NCBI GenBank assembly: GCA_027858745.1 | Contig: JAQICB010000018.1 | Location: forward strand, 1-39,985 | DNA: 39,985 nt | Reading direction: 5' to 3' | Source: Bacteroidales bacterium | Lineage (GTDB): Bacteria > Bacteroidota > Bacteroidia > Bacteroidales > UBA1715 | Shown here: piece by piece, positions 8,096-17,652 of the stretch | Layout: the number at the start of each line of letters is the position of its first letter | Position numbering within the stretch: the stretch's first letter is position 1 | The notes under the pieces: generated by a model | Seen by the model: only the letters and a program-made list of their open reading frames with translations | Database searches by the model: none | Told to the model about the DNA's origin: nothing | Position numbers and translations under genes: made by a program

Positions 8096-10729
8096 ATGAT
8101 GAATTCACGTGAATTACGACAATCTTTTTTAGATTTTTTTTCTTCAAAACACCATACAATTGTCCCGTCAGCACCTATGGTTATTAAAAACGACCCCACT
8201 CTCATGTTTACAAATGCGGGGATGAATCAATTTAAAGATATATTTCTTGGCAATGCTCCTATAGAATCTTCCCGAATAGCTGATTCTCAAAAATGTTTAC
8301 GTGTTTCGGGAAAACACAACGATTTAGAGGAAGTTGGTCACGACACCTATCACCATACCATGTTTGAAATGCTTGGAAACTGGTCGTTTGGCGACTATTT
8401 CAAAAAAGAAGCTATTGCCTGGGCGTGGGAATATTTAACTGAGATACTTTCTATTTCGCCGGACATGTTGTATGCGACAGTTTTTGAGGGCGCCGCAGAA
8501 GACGGAACTGATTTTGACCACGACGCATACGATGAATGGTGTTCATATTTACCAAAAGATCGCATCCTGAAAGGCAACAAAAAAGATAATTTTTGGGAAA
8601 TGGGTGAATCCGGCCCCTGTGGTCCTTGTTCCGAAATTCACGTCGATATTCGCTCCGCATCGGAACGAACTCAAATACCCGGACATGAGCTGGTGAACCA
8701 AGACCACCCACACGTTATTGAAATTTGGAATTTGGTATTTATTCAATATAACCGAAAAGCTGACGGTTCTCTCGTTACTCTTCCAAGCAAACATATCGAC
8801 ACCGGCATGGGATTCGAGCGTTTGGCTATGATTACGCAAGGGAAACAATCAAATTATGACACTGACGTATTTCAACCCCTTATTTCTCATATAGGCAAAT
8901 TGTCTGATGCGACATATGGAAAAGAAAGCGAAAAAGACATTGCAATGCGTGTAATTGCCGACCATATTCGAACCATTTCGTTTGCAATAGCTGACGGGCA
9001 ATTACCTTCGAATATTAAAGCCGGATATGTTATCAGACGAATTTTGCGTCGTGCTATTCGGTACGGATATACTTTTTTAGGTCTCAATGAACCATTTATG
9101 TACCAGCTTCTTCCCACCTTAATTCATACTATGGGAGAAGCATATCCTGAGCTCATTTCTCAACAACAACTCATTGCAAAAATTATTTTTGAAGAAGAAA
9201 AATCTTTCTTGCGAAGTTTAACTACCGGCATCCAGCTTCTACAAAGAATTATTGATAAAACTAAAAAAACGGGAGCATCAGAAATTTCAGGAGTCGATGC
9301 GTTTACTTTGTACGATACCTATGGGTTTCCGTATGATTTAACGACCTTAATTGCTCGTGAACAAAACTTGAGCGTTGACGAAAAAGAATTTTTGTCGGAA
9401 TTGGAAAAACAGAAAAACAGAGCTCGTCAAGCCACCTCAGTTTCAACCGGCGATTGGATTGATTTATCGACAGGCGACGGTGCTACATTTATTGGATATG
9501 AAGCTACCGAAACAATGATTTCTGTTATTAAATATCGTGAGGTTCTTTCAAAAAAGAAAAAAGTTTATCAACTGGTATTTGACAAAACACCTTTTTACGC
9601 TGAATCCGGCGGTCAAATTGGTGATACGGGAGTTATAGAATCTACCAAAGGTGCATTTCCCATCATTGACACTCAAAAAGAAAATAACTTAATCATTCAC
9701 ACAACACTGAAAATCCCGGAAAATTTCGACACCGAATTTAAAGCAATTGTAGATACAGAAAGACGCGAAAATATTGCTGCAAATCACTCAGCAACACATC
9801 TTTTACACGATACTTTATGTGATATTCTCGGTTCTCATGTTGAACAAAAAGGATCACTTGTTGAAGCTGAAAGACTCCGATTCGACTTTGCTCATTTCCA
9901 AAAAATGACTGCCGAAGAAATTCGTACAGTTGAAAAAATGGTAAACAAAGCTATTCGGAACAATATTTCTTTGAATGAAAAACGGAAAACTCCAATAGAT
10001 GAAGCACAAAAAATGGGTGCAAAAGCTTTATTTGGAGAGAAATACGGCGATGCGGTTCGAGTTATTCAATTCGGAAAATCGGTAGAATTATGTGGTGGAA
10101 CACATGTTTCATCAACAGGAAATATCGGTTTTTTCAAAATAATTTCTGAAAGTGCTATTGCTGCCGGAATCAGAAGAATTGAGGCGGTAAGTGGAGAAAC
10201 TGCCGAATCACTGATTTATGAAGCAACCGATACTGTTTCGGAATTATCAAATGTATTGAAAAATCAGAAAAACATTTCTCAACAGGTTGAGTCGCTCTTG
10301 TCAGAAAACCAACAATTAAAAAAACAAATTGAACAGTTCGAGAAAAATAAAGCTCATATCTTTGCTCAACAACTCATCGGCAAAAAAACGTCTGTAGGAA
10401 GCATTAATGCAATTATTGAACACATTCCGGCAGAATATTCGAAACAATTAAAGGACATTGCAATGCACATTAAAAACAGTTCACCTGAAACAATTTGTGC
10501 TCTAGCAACAAGCGAATCAGGCAAAGTACAACTTGCCGTAAGTATTTCTCAAGATATAATTGATGCTCATGATGTTTCAGCACAAAATATAATTAAAGAA
10601 GCTGCTCAAAAAATAAAAGGTGGCGGAGGCGGTCAGGTGTTTTTTGCAACAGCAGGCGGAAAAAACCCTGAAGGAATATCAGAGGCATTTGTTGTTATTA
10701 GAGATTATATTAACCAAAACATATCGTAA
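8096..10729 (+). CDS. alaS: Alanyl-tRNA synthetase
   Basis: Charges tRNA-Ala; 877 residues, normal length. The class II catalytic core is at the N-terminus ([11 protein letters not shown], then [14 protein letters not shown]). The editing/SAD domain has the zinc ligands His564 and His568 (HSATH) and Cys666 and His670 (CGGTH). A coiled region near residues 725-765 leads to the C-terminal DHHA1-like domain with the glycine loop GGGGGQ at 843-848. Two adjacent ATGs (8096 and 8099) could serve as start. It is divergent from the M23 gene and is followed two bases later by the lipoprotein gene, which suggests one transcript. Confidence 0.98.
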   Translation: MMNSRELRQSFLDFFSSKHHTIVPSAPMVIKNDPTLMFTNAGMNQFKDIFLGNAPIESSRIADSQKCLRVSGKHNDLEEVGHDTYHHTMFEMLGNWSFGDYFKKEAIAWAWEYLTEILSISPDMLYATVFEGAAEDGTDFDHDAYDEWCSYLPKDRILKGNKKDNFWEMGESGPCGPCSEIHVDIRSASERTQIPGHELVNQDHPHVIEIWNLVFIQYNRKADGSLVTLPSKHIDTGMGFERLAMITQGKQSNYDTDVFQPLISHIGKLSDATYGKESEKDIAMRVIADHIRTISFAIADGQLPSNIKAGYVIRRILRRAIRYGYTFLGLNEPFMYQLLPTLIHTMGEAYPELISQQQLIAKIIFEEEKSFLRSLTTGIQLLQRIIDKTKKTGASEISGVDAFTLYDTYGFPYDLTTLIAREQNLSVDEKEFLSELEKQKNRARQATSVSTGDWIDLSTGDGATFIGYEATETMISVIKYREVLSKKKKVYQLVFDKTPFYAESGGQIGDTGVIESTKGAFPIIDTQKENNLIIHTTLKIPENFDTEFKAIVDTERRENIAANHSATHLLHDTLCDILGSHVEQKGSLVEAERLRFDFAHFQKMTAEEIRTVEKMVNKAIRNNISLNEKRKTPIDEAQKMGAKALFGEKYGDAVRVIQFGKSVELCGGTHVSSTGNIGFFKIISESAIAAGIRRIEAVSGETAESLIYEATDTVSELSNVLKNQKNISQQVESLLSENQQLKKQIEQFEKNKAHIFAQQLIGKKTSVGSINAIIEHIPAEYSKQLKDIAMHIKNSSPETICALATSESGKVQLAVSISQDIIDAHDVSAQNIIKEAAQKIKGGGGGQVFFATAGGKNPEGISEAFVVIRDYINQNIS

Positions 10730-10731
10730 TT

Positions 10732-11307
10732 ATGAACACAACTCGCTCTTGCGCATTCCTCTTTATTATGCTTATCTCAAGTTTTTCCTGTCGTTCGATT
10801 AAAGAAACCCAAGCACTCAAAGACTGCAACTACAATTTCTCATCGATATCGAATGTTCGGGTCAACAATGTTTCTATTGACGACAAACAAAATTTACGTG
10901 ATTTGCAAACAACCGAAACATTAAAAATTTCGCAAGCAATAATGGCTCGAAAAATTCCGGTAGATTTAACGGCACATATTTCTGTTCATAATCCAAACTC
11001 ACGAACTGCTGCATTACATAAACTAAATTGGAAATTATTGTTAAAAGATCAAGAAGTTGCCAAGGGGGTTGTTACAGAAAGTTATACTATAAAACCAAAT
11101 GAAACGATTGAAATACCTATTGCTATTTCGACAGATATTGGTTCTGTTTTAAAAATATTTTCCGTAAAAGAACTCATGAACATGATGTTTAATTTATCAT
11201 CGGCATCTATACCAGAAGAAGCACAATTGAAAATTAAACCATCAATTGCTGTAGGCAAAAAAACAATTCAGTCTCCGGCATATTTTACCGTAAATATATC
11301 AAAATAA
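10732..11307 (+). CDS. LEA-type-2-like lipoprotein
   Basis: 191 residues. The N-terminus has a hydrophobic stretch ending in SSFSC, a lipobox that predicts lipidation at Cys20. The mature part (VDLTAHISVHNPNSRTAALHKLNWKLLL, then NETIEIPIAIST, in separate segments) has the beta-sandwich pattern of LEA14 / WHy-domain proteins: a conserved NPN followed by alternating strands. The role in bacteria is unknown. It starts two bases after alaS and probably shares its transcript. Its stop lies only a few bases from the cls remnant on the opposite strand. Confidence 0.75.
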   Translation: MNTTRSCAFLFIMLISSFSCRSIKETQALKDCNYNFSSISNVRVNNVSIDDKQNLRDLQTTETLKISQAIMARKIPVDLTAHISVHNPNSRTAALHKLNWKLLLKDQEVAKGVVTESYTIKPNETIEIPIAISTDIGSVLKIFSVKELMNMMFNLSSASIPEEAQLKIKPSIAVGKKTIQSPAYFTVNISK

Positions 11308-11309
11308 TG

Positions 11310-11687
11310 GTGACAATAAGCCGGGCGTTGCTCCCACACTTTATAGTTAAGTTTACGGGAATGACTGAGGTTTTCTATAAAAGACTCACCTAATTGCCGA
11401 GCAAAATCCTGAGAATACACAACTGCATTCACTTCAAAATTCAAATCGAAACTACGAATATCCATATTTGCGGTACCAACAATAGAAATATGCTCGTCAA
11501 CAACCATCGTTTTTGCATGAATAAAACCTTTTTCATACAAATAAATATTAACCCCACACCGTAACAATGGCCCATAATTTGTCCATGCCACAGCATTTAC
11601 AAAGCGAGAGTCGGATATACCCGGAATCAAAATGGTAATGGTCACACCAGTCAAAGCAGCAACTTTTAAAGCATCTATGATACTCGC
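11310..11687 (-). pseudogene. Cardiolipin synthase remnant, truncated at both ends
   Basis: The minus strand encodes about 125 residues of the C-terminal phospholipase-D half of a cardiolipin synthase: DALKVAALTGVTITILIPG, DSRFVNAV, the HKD motif FIHAKTMVVDEH, then GTANMDIRSFDLNFEVNA. A full enzyme has about 480 residues and two HKD motifs; only the second is here. The 5' side stops at the AACCTGAGTTCGA terminus of repeat copy B, and the open frame upstream (about 18 residues from ATG) is encoded by the repeat. The 3' side loses homology after VWEQRP and runs into the antisense of the lipoprotein gene, without the usual RLLSPLL-type ending. It is a decayed fragment and unlikely to be active. 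Confidence 0.85.
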
Positions 11688-11821
11688 AACCTGAGTTCGA
11701 CGTAATTTTTCGAGTTCATATTGATATAAAAAGCTGTTTATCAAGGTAAATTATTGAATAATAGCGAGCTATTGTGAAATAATTTAACACAGAAAAACTG
11801 TTTTTTATGCATAGCATACTT
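11688..11821 (+). repeat. Dispersed repeat element, copy B
   Basis: Begins with AACCTGAGTTCGA (11688-11700) flush against the cls remnant. It continues as the inverted match of copy A as far as about GCATACTT, after which similarity stops. Compared with copy A it lacks about 35 bases between CGAGTTC and TTGATATAAAAAGC. It keeps the interrupted palindrome (11748-11785). No second AACCTGAGTTCGA terminus is seen on the right, so the right boundary is approximate. The rest of the gap up to 11952 is AT-rich, with no gene and no clear -7 box. Confidence 0.8.
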
Positions 11822-11952
11822 ATTCACACTCCTACAAAACGTACAATTCACATATACATATGATTAAACTGCACATTTTCACTATAAAAACTCTCATTTT
11901 CAAACATCTTTTACGTACTTTTTACGTATATTTTAATAAATAGTATATTCCA

Positions 11953-13857
11953 ATGAAAACATTTATTACCATATTGGTATTTCTCGTATTTTCTTTTGCA
12001 TCTCAAGCAGAAGGGAGTAAGGAATTAATGCCCGGAAACACCGGTAATTGTTATGTGCAATTTAATGAATCTTTCGGTGGGCAACGAGATTTTGCAATGG
12101 ATGGTGCTGATATGTATGAACGTTTATATATTCACATTGCAAATGTCGGGGAAGTTATTAATCTCGGATTCAATCCGCTCACAACTACGGGTAGTGCACA
12201 GTTTCGTATAAAAGCTCCAGACGGCACTGTTGTGTATGGTTATCAAACAGTGCCAAGTTCCGCGGGCACCGGATATATATCAACATTTACTGAAGCCGAA
12301 ATCGGTCCCAACACACTTACGGGTGGCACCGGAGGATACACTCCGTTTACCTACACACCAACGACAACCGGAGATTTTTATATAGAATTTGAACGCATTT
12401 CTTCAACAACCCGCTATCTTTTTGAATTATTTGACATTACCATAAGCACATCAGCAGCAGGTGACGCTATTGATGGGAGAGTTTGGTCATATGCATGGGA
12501 TCTTAACACGAACAATTATACAAACAGAGCATACGGTACATTTTATGTCTACAGCGACGATAAGTACATCACAAAAGTTGATTTGAATGGTCTCCAACCC
12601 TATAGTTTCGTTATAGCCTGCAACAACACAGGAGCTCAAAACACAGGAGATTTATCGGTAGACAGACAGTCTGTTCCAGATATAAATACCGTGTATCCAA
12701 AATATAAAATTTTCCTAAACACTCCTGATCCTACTGTTTATGATATTGCTGAAATCCCTACAATGGTTGAAGATTTACAAATTGTAGGAACACCGGTTGC
12801 AAATGAACCGGTTGAGTTTTATATAAACATGAACAAGTCTGGGACACTCGAAATATTTTTAGACATTGACAATGTTGATGGGTATCAGCCGGGAGGAAGA
12901 GATCTAGCCCTTGTAGAACGTGTTGATGCCGGTGGTGATAATATTTTATGGGATGGAAAAGATGGATTAGGGGTTCAGGTCACAACCACAATATCAGTTA
13001 TTGTTAACTCAAAATTTTCTACCGGAGTTACGCATCTGCCAATATATGATGCCGAAAAAAACTCAAATGGTTTTCTTGTTACCCGTGTAGAGCCGGACGG
13101 ACCCGAAAATTTAGTATTATATTGGGACGATTCTCAAATTGACTATGGCACATTACCATCAGGACAAACGGCAACCATGCTTTCGGGAAACACAACGGCA
13201 AACGGTCACATTTGGAGTACCGATAGTAATAACCCCGAAGGATTTGGTGATTGGCATACAATAAACACCTGGTGGAACGGGTACGAAATAAACAATCTTT
13301 CATCCTTCGACTTTATTATTTTACCCATTGAATTAGTAAAATGGGAAGCAACTAACAAAGGTGATTATGTGAAATTATATTGGGTAACCGAAAGTGAAAC
13401 AAACAATCATCTTTTTGAAATAGAACGTTCTGCTGACGGAATCAATTGGGAACATATTTCAACAACAACCGGTGCCGGAAACTCGACTCAAACAATTCAC
13501 TATTACGAAATTGATGAATCTCCACTCATAAATAATATTTCATATTATCGACTAAAACAAATAGATTTTAACGGTGACTTTTCGTATTCTAAAATTGTCT
13601 CCATTCGAAAATATTCTTATACCGATCAAAACATTCATATTTATACCGGGCAAACCGGCTCTGAATACATTATTAATGATTCGAGAATCAATACTCAAGA
13701 CATTTCGATATACAGTGTTTCGGGACTCGATGTGACAGAAAAAACAACAATCTCAAAAATTTCTTCACAGGAAACTCTGATTGATATATCAAATCTACCA
13801 AGTGGCACATACTATGTTGTTACCCGTTTTGGCGAAAAAATAATTCAAAAAAAATAA
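11953..13857 (+). CDS. T9SS-exported protein (type A sorting domain)
   Basis: 634 residues. A signal peptide (MKTFITILVFLVFSFASQAEG) is followed by a beta-rich region without a motif I can name. Around residues 457-550 comes the fibronectin-like segment often preceding Bacteroidota sorting domains (LPIELVKWEA, then LFEIERSADGINWE, then ISYYRLKQIDFNG). The last 65 residues form a T9SS type A sorting domain (SVSGLDVTEK, ISNLPSGTYYVV, GEKIIQKK). It is therefore predicted to cross the outer membrane through T9SS and be attached or released at the surface. It stands alone between repeat copy B and the fructosamine kinase gene. Its activity is unknown. Confidence 0.9.
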   Translation: MKTFITILVFLVFSFASQAEGSKELMPGNTGNCYVQFNESFGGQRDFAMDGADMYERLYIHIANVGEVINLGFNPLTTTGSAQFRIKAPDGTVVYGYQTVPSSAGTGYISTFTEAEIGPNTLTGGTGGYTPFTYTPTTTGDFYIEFERISSTTRYLFELFDITISTSAAGDAIDGRVWSYAWDLNTNNYTNRAYGTFYVYSDDKYITKVDLNGLQPYSFVIACNNTGAQNTGDLSVDRQSVPDINTVYPKYKIFLNTPDPTVYDIAEIPTMVEDLQIVGTPVANEPVEFYINMNKSGTLEIFLDIDNVDGYQPGGRDLALVERVDAGGDNILWDGKDGLGVQVTTTISVIVNSKFSTGVTHLPIYDAEKNSNGFLVTRVEPDGPENLVLYWDDSQIDYGTLPSGQTATMLSGNTTANGHIWSTDSNNPEGFGDWHTINTWWNGYEINNLSSFDFIILPIELVKWEATNKGDYVKLYWVTESETNNHLFEIERSADGINWEHISTTTGAGNSTQTIHYYEIDESPLINNISYYRLKQIDFNGDFSYSKIVSIRKYSYTDQNIHIYTGQTGSEYIINDSRINTQDISIYSVSGLDVTEKTTISKISSQETLIDISNLPSGTYYVVTRFGEKIIQKK

Positions 13858-13913
13858 ATAACTCCCATCCTTTTATCTGACTTTATTTTTACATTTGACA
13901 AAAAAATTGCAAT

Positions 13914-14762
13914 ATGATTCCCAATCATATACTCTCGCATATTGAACGTTCTTTTGGAACAATAACCAATACTCATTCTGTTGGTGGCGGTTGTATTGCC
14001 GATACGTACAAAATAAGCTGTCATTCTCAAACGCTATTTCTCAAATGCGGACAGCTTATCCCCGGAATGTTTCACAAAGAAGCTCACGGGCTTCAGGAAT
14101 TACAAAAAACTAACAGCATTTATATACCTAAGGTTATAGATGTGCAGAATGATTTTTTACTCTTAGAACATATCGAGCCGGGAATACGCAAACCTGATTT
14201 TTTCAGCATTTTCGGAAAAGCATTTGCTCAGATGCACCGATACACCTCAAAAACATGTGGTTTTTTCGAAAATAATTATCTTGGCTTATCATTTCAAAAA
14301 AATACTCCTTCAACAGATTGGGCAGACTTCTTTTTTTCTCATCGATTAGTTTTTCAACTCGAATTAATGAAAGAAAAAAAGTTGGAATGCAAAGACTTAG
14401 AACAACTGATTTTTGCGGCAGAATCCACAATTCGACAAACTTTTTCCCATAAAAACACACCTTTCTCCTTATTGCATGGAGATTTATGGGGTGGGAATTA
14501 TATGGTAAACGGAAATGGAATGCCCTGCTTAATTGACCCTGCTGTTTATTATGGCGACAGAGAAGCCGATTTAGCAATGACAAAACTATTCGGAGGATTC
14601 TCTCCTGAATTCTATAGAGCCTACGAAGAAGAATATCCTTTACCGGCAGGACATAAAGAACGAGAGATTCTCTACACACTCTATCATATTATGAATCATT
14701 ACACCCTATTTGGTGGAGGGTACTATAATCAAGCTATTTCACTAATCAAACAGTTTATATAA
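13914..14762 (+). CDS. Fructosamine kinase family protein
   Basis: 282 residues, matching the fructosamine/ketosamine-3-kinase family, which phosphorylates sugar adducts on amines so that they fall off. The kinase-like fold is readable: Lys44 in LFLKCG and Glu56 in HKEAHGL (nucleotide binding), the catalytic loop HGDLWGGN at 188-195 with Asp190, and the metal-binding Asp208 in LIDPAVYYGDREADL. All key residues are intact. The stop lies two bases before the start of the CstA-type transporter, so the genes are co-transcribed. This suggests that glycated peptides or amino acids taken up by the transporter are among the substrates. Confidence 0.92.
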   Translation: MIPNHILSHIERSFGTITNTHSVGGGCIADTYKISCHSQTLFLKCGQLIPGMFHKEAHGLQELQKTNSIYIPKVIDVQNDFLLLEHIEPGIRKPDFFSIFGKAFAQMHRYTSKTCGFFENNYLGLSFQKNTPSTDWADFFFSHRLVFQLELMKEKKLECKDLEQLIFAAESTIRQTFSHKNTPFSLLHGDLWGGNYMVNGNGMPCLIDPAVYYGDREADLAMTKLFGGFSPEFYRAYEEEYPLPAGHKEREILYTLYHIMNHYTLFGGGYYNQAISLIKQFI

Positions 14763-14764
14763 TT

Positions 14765-16195
14765 ATGATCACATTTAGTATTTCCGTCATCTTACTCATA
14801 CTTGGGTATCTATTCTATTCAAAAATTATCGAACGAATTGCCGGAGCTCGTTCTGACAGAGAAACTCCGGCATACAAACTTCAAGACAATATTGACTACA
14901 CCCCCCTCCCGTGGTGGCGCATTTTTCTCATTCAATTTCTCAACATTGCAGGACTTGGTCCCATTTTCGGAGCGATTGCCGGGGCAATGTGGGGACCTGT
15001 TGCTTTTTTATGGATTGTTTTTGGTTCCATTTTCGGTGGTGCGGTACACGATTATTTCTCAGGTATGCTTTCCGTTAAGCACAACGGACTCAGCATTACC
15101 GAAATCATTGGTATATATTTGGGGAAATTCGGCAAACTTGCCATGAGTTTATTTACGGTATTTCTTATGGTCATTGTAGGTGCAGTTTTTGTGCTCGGAC
15201 CAGCAGGTATACTCATGAATTCAACATCTATTTTTAGCTCGGCAAATACCTGGATTGCTATTATTTTCATATACTATATACTTGCTACTTTACTCCCAAT
15301 AAACACCATTATCGGCAAAATATATCCAGTGTTCGGATTTGCACTTATTTTTATGGCATTGGGACTTATTATTGCTCTTATTGTCGGCGGTTATCATATG
15401 CCTGAGCTAAACACAGAAACATTTCAAAATCTTCATTCAAATAAAGAAAATTTCCCCATTTTTCCCATGATGTTTATAAGTATAGCCTGTGGTGCTATTT
15501 CAGGATTTCATGCAACACAATCGCCTCTCATGGCTCGTTGCATAAAAAATGAAACTCACGGACGAAAAGTTTTTTATGGAGCAATGATTTCTGAAGGTAT
15601 TGTTGCTCTTATTTGGGCAGCAATAGCAATGAGTTTTTACGGTGGTGTGCACGAATTAAACACGACCATGAGTGAAAATAACGGAAATGCTGCCATTGTC
15701 GTTAACGAAATTGCCAACTCACTTCTCGGCACGTTCGGAGCTATTTTGGCACTATTTGGTGTTGTTGCAGCACCAATAAGCACAGGAGACACCGCATTCC
15801 GAGGAGCTCGTTTAATTATTGCAGATTTCTTTCATATTTCACAATCAACAATAATTAAACGACTTTTGGTTTCCATTCCTCTTTTTATTGCCGGATTCAT
15901 TTTTACTTTAATAGATTTTGGCATTATATGGCGTTATTTTGCATGGGCAAACCAAACACTTGCTGCTGTAGTGTTGTGGACAATTACCGTTTATTTAGTG
16001 CAAGAAAAAAAGAATTTCTACATCACCTTTATTCCTGCATTATTTTTAACCGCAGTTATTTTGAGTTATATTTTTGTTGCTCCCGAAGGATTCAATTTAA
16101 ACACATCTGTTGCATACTCTATTGGTATTGCAGCAAGTATAGCCTGTGGAATAAGCTTATTAGTGCACAGAAAAAAACAATTTCATTCAAAATAA
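14765..16195 (+). CDS. Carbon starvation protein A (CstA) family transporter
   Basis: 476 residues, almost entirely hydrophobic membrane helices. The family signatures are visible: an N-terminal helix, then TPLPWWRIFLIQFLNIAGLGP, the glycine-rich GAIAGAMWGP, and GSIFGGAVHDYFSGMLSVKH. Further on come SGFHATQSPLMARC and ISTGDTAFRGARL. CstA proteins are inner-membrane transporters linked to peptide and pyruvate uptake. At 476 residues this is the short form, compared with about 700 in E. coli CstA. It is coupled to the fructosamine kinase gene (two-base gap). The substrate is inferred only from context. Confidence 0.93.
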   Translation: MITFSISVILLILGYLFYSKIIERIAGARSDRETPAYKLQDNIDYTPLPWWRIFLIQFLNIAGLGPIFGAIAGAMWGPVAFLWIVFGSIFGGAVHDYFSGMLSVKHNGLSITEIIGIYLGKFGKLAMSLFTVFLMVIVGAVFVLGPAGILMNSTSIFSSANTWIAIIFIYYILATLLPINTIIGKIYPVFGFALIFMALGLIIALIVGGYHMPELNTETFQNLHSNKENFPIFPMMFISIACGAISGFHATQSPLMARCIKNETHGRKVFYGAMISEGIVALIWAAIAMSFYGGVHELNTTMSENNGNAAIVVNEIANSLLGTFGAILALFGVVAAPISTGDTAFRGARLIIADFFHISQSTIIKRLLVSIPLFIAGFIFTLIDFGIIWRYFAWANQTLAAVVLWTITVYLVQEKKNFYITFIPALFLTAVILSYIFVAPEGFNLNTSVAYSIGIAASIACGISLLVHRKKQFHSK

Positions 16196-16299
16196 TGTTC
16201 ACAGTCAATAAGAAACATGAATTGTTTAATGCTTTGAATCGACAGTTGTATTCATTTTTTTAGTTGATTTGTATAAATATTGATAAAACATAAAAACAG

Positions 16300-17526
16300 A
16301 TGAAAAAAATTACAGTTAGTAATCCGATAGTCGAACTTGACGGAGATGAAATGACCCGAGTAATATGGACATTTATTAAAGAACGACTTATATTACCATA
16401 TCTTAATGTAGATATTAAATATTATGATTTAAGTATTGAAAACAGAGATGAAACTCTTGACAAAGTTACGGTTGATGCAGCCGAGGCAATTAAAAAATAC
16501 AATGTTGGTATAAAGTGTGCAACAATAACACCTGACGAAAATAGGGTTGAAGAATTTAATTTAACCGAAATGTGGCGTTCACCAAACGGAACAATTCGAA
16601 ATATTCTAGATGGCACTGTGTTTCGTGAACCAATCGTTATTAAGAATGTACCACGACTTATTCCAAACTGGACAAAACCTATTATTATAGGCCGTCACGC
16701 TCATGGTGACCAATATCGTGCAACCGATTTTCTTACAAAAGGAAAAGGTAAACTAAGCATAACCTTTACGCCCGAAAATGGTGATGCTCCACAAACATAC
16801 GAAGTTAATGATTTTGATGGCGATGGAATTGGAATGGCAATGTACAATACCGACAAATCAATTTACGGTTTTGCCCGAGCATGTTTTAATATGGCTCTTC
16901 AGAAAAAATGGCCACTTTATATGTCAACAAAAAATACAATTCTCAAAAAATATGACGGCAGATTTAAAGATATTTTTGAAGAAGTCTATCAAAATGAATT
17001 CAAATCAGAATTAGATAAGCATAGTTTAACTTACGAGCACAGACTGATTGACGACATGGTTGCAGCATCATTAAAATGGAGTGGTGAATTTATTTGGGCA
17101 TGTAAAAATTATGATGGCGACGTACAGAGCGACACTCTTGCACAAGGATTTGGTTCACTCGGCTTAATGACCTCAACACTCATTACACCCGACGGAAAAA
17201 CAATGGAAGCAGAAGCTGCTCATGGCACGGTTACACGTCATTATCGTTTACATCAAAAAGGTCAAAAAACATCCACAAACCCTATTGCATCTATTTTTGC
17301 ATGGACGCGCGGTTTGGCATTTCGAGGAAAACTCGACGGAAATACCGAACTTATAGATTTCTGTACAAGTCTCGAAAATGTTTGCATTCAAACAGTTGAA
17401 TCGGGAATAATGACAAAAGACCTCGCATTATCAATTCACGGAAAAGACATGCGAGATTCTCACTGGGTTACAACCGAAGAGTTCCTTGCAGCACTCGACA
17501 AAGGTCTTCAAGAAAAACATCAATAA
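16300..17526 (+). CDS. icd: NADP-dependent isocitrate dehydrogenase
   Basis: TCA-cycle enzyme converting isocitrate to 2-oxoglutarate with NADP. The 408-residue length and the N-terminus [19 protein letters not shown] place it with the dimeric, eukaryote-like subfamily rather than the E. coli type. Visible motifs are the substrate-binding [13 protein letters not shown], the metal-binding aspartates in [12 protein letters not shown] and [16 protein letters not shown], and the NADP region [17 protein letters not shown]. It is a single-gene unit closed by the terminator at 17546-17590. The 104-base gap upstream holds nothing I can name. Confidence 0.97.
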   Translation: MKKITVSNPIVELDGDEMTRVIWTFIKERLILPYLNVDIKYYDLSIENRDETLDKVTVDAAEAIKKYNVGIKCATITPDENRVEEFNLTEMWRSPNGTIRNILDGTVFREPIVIKNVPRLIPNWTKPIIIGRHAHGDQYRATDFLTKGKGKLSITFTPENGDAPQTYEVNDFDGDGIGMAMYNTDKSIYGFARACFNMALQKKWPLYMSTKNTILKKYDGRFKDIFEEVYQNEFKSELDKHSLTYEHRLIDDMVAASLKWSGEFIWACKNYDGDVQSDTLAQGFGSLGLMTSTLITPDGKTMEAEAAHGTVTRHYRLHQKGQKTSTNPIASIFAWTRGLAFRGKLDGNTELIDFCTSLENVCIQTVESGIMTKDLALSIHGKDMRDSHWVTTEEFLAALDKGLQEKHQ

Positions 17527-17545
17527 AATTATATACTCCAACAGG

Positions 17546-17590
17546 AAAACCGGATTATGAAAACGTGAACACAATCCGGTTTGTTTTTTA
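17546..17590 (+). terminator. Intrinsic terminator after icd
   Basis: AACCGGATT (17548-17556) pairs with AATCCGGTT (17573-17581), with a 16-base loop followed by a T-rich tail (TTGTTTTTT). Confidence 0.8.
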
Positions 17591-17620
17591 ATCAGAACAT
17601 ATTCCTAAATTGAGCGTAAA

Positions 17621-17638
17621 ATTGTACCTTCGTACAAT
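17621..17638 (+). promoter_or_regulatory. Perfect 7-bp hairpin just upstream of the MeaB gene
   Basis: ATTGTAC and GTACAAT flank the loop CTTC, ending 14 bases before the start codon. The segment TACCTTCG inside it is one mismatch from the TAnnTTTG -7 box, so it may be a promoter box, an operator, or a leader hairpin. No good -33 TTG is seen. Confidence 0.35.
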
Positions 17639-17652
17639 AAAGATAAAGAATT

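Noticed and set aside
8395-9117. Several minus-strand open frames inside alaS
   Set aside because: They are antisense shadows of a well-conserved gene, with no independent signals.
11268-11744. A 158-residue intact gene on the minus strand
   Set aside because: Its N-terminus is encoded by the repeat element and its C-terminus is antisense of the lipoprotein gene; only the middle is cls homology.
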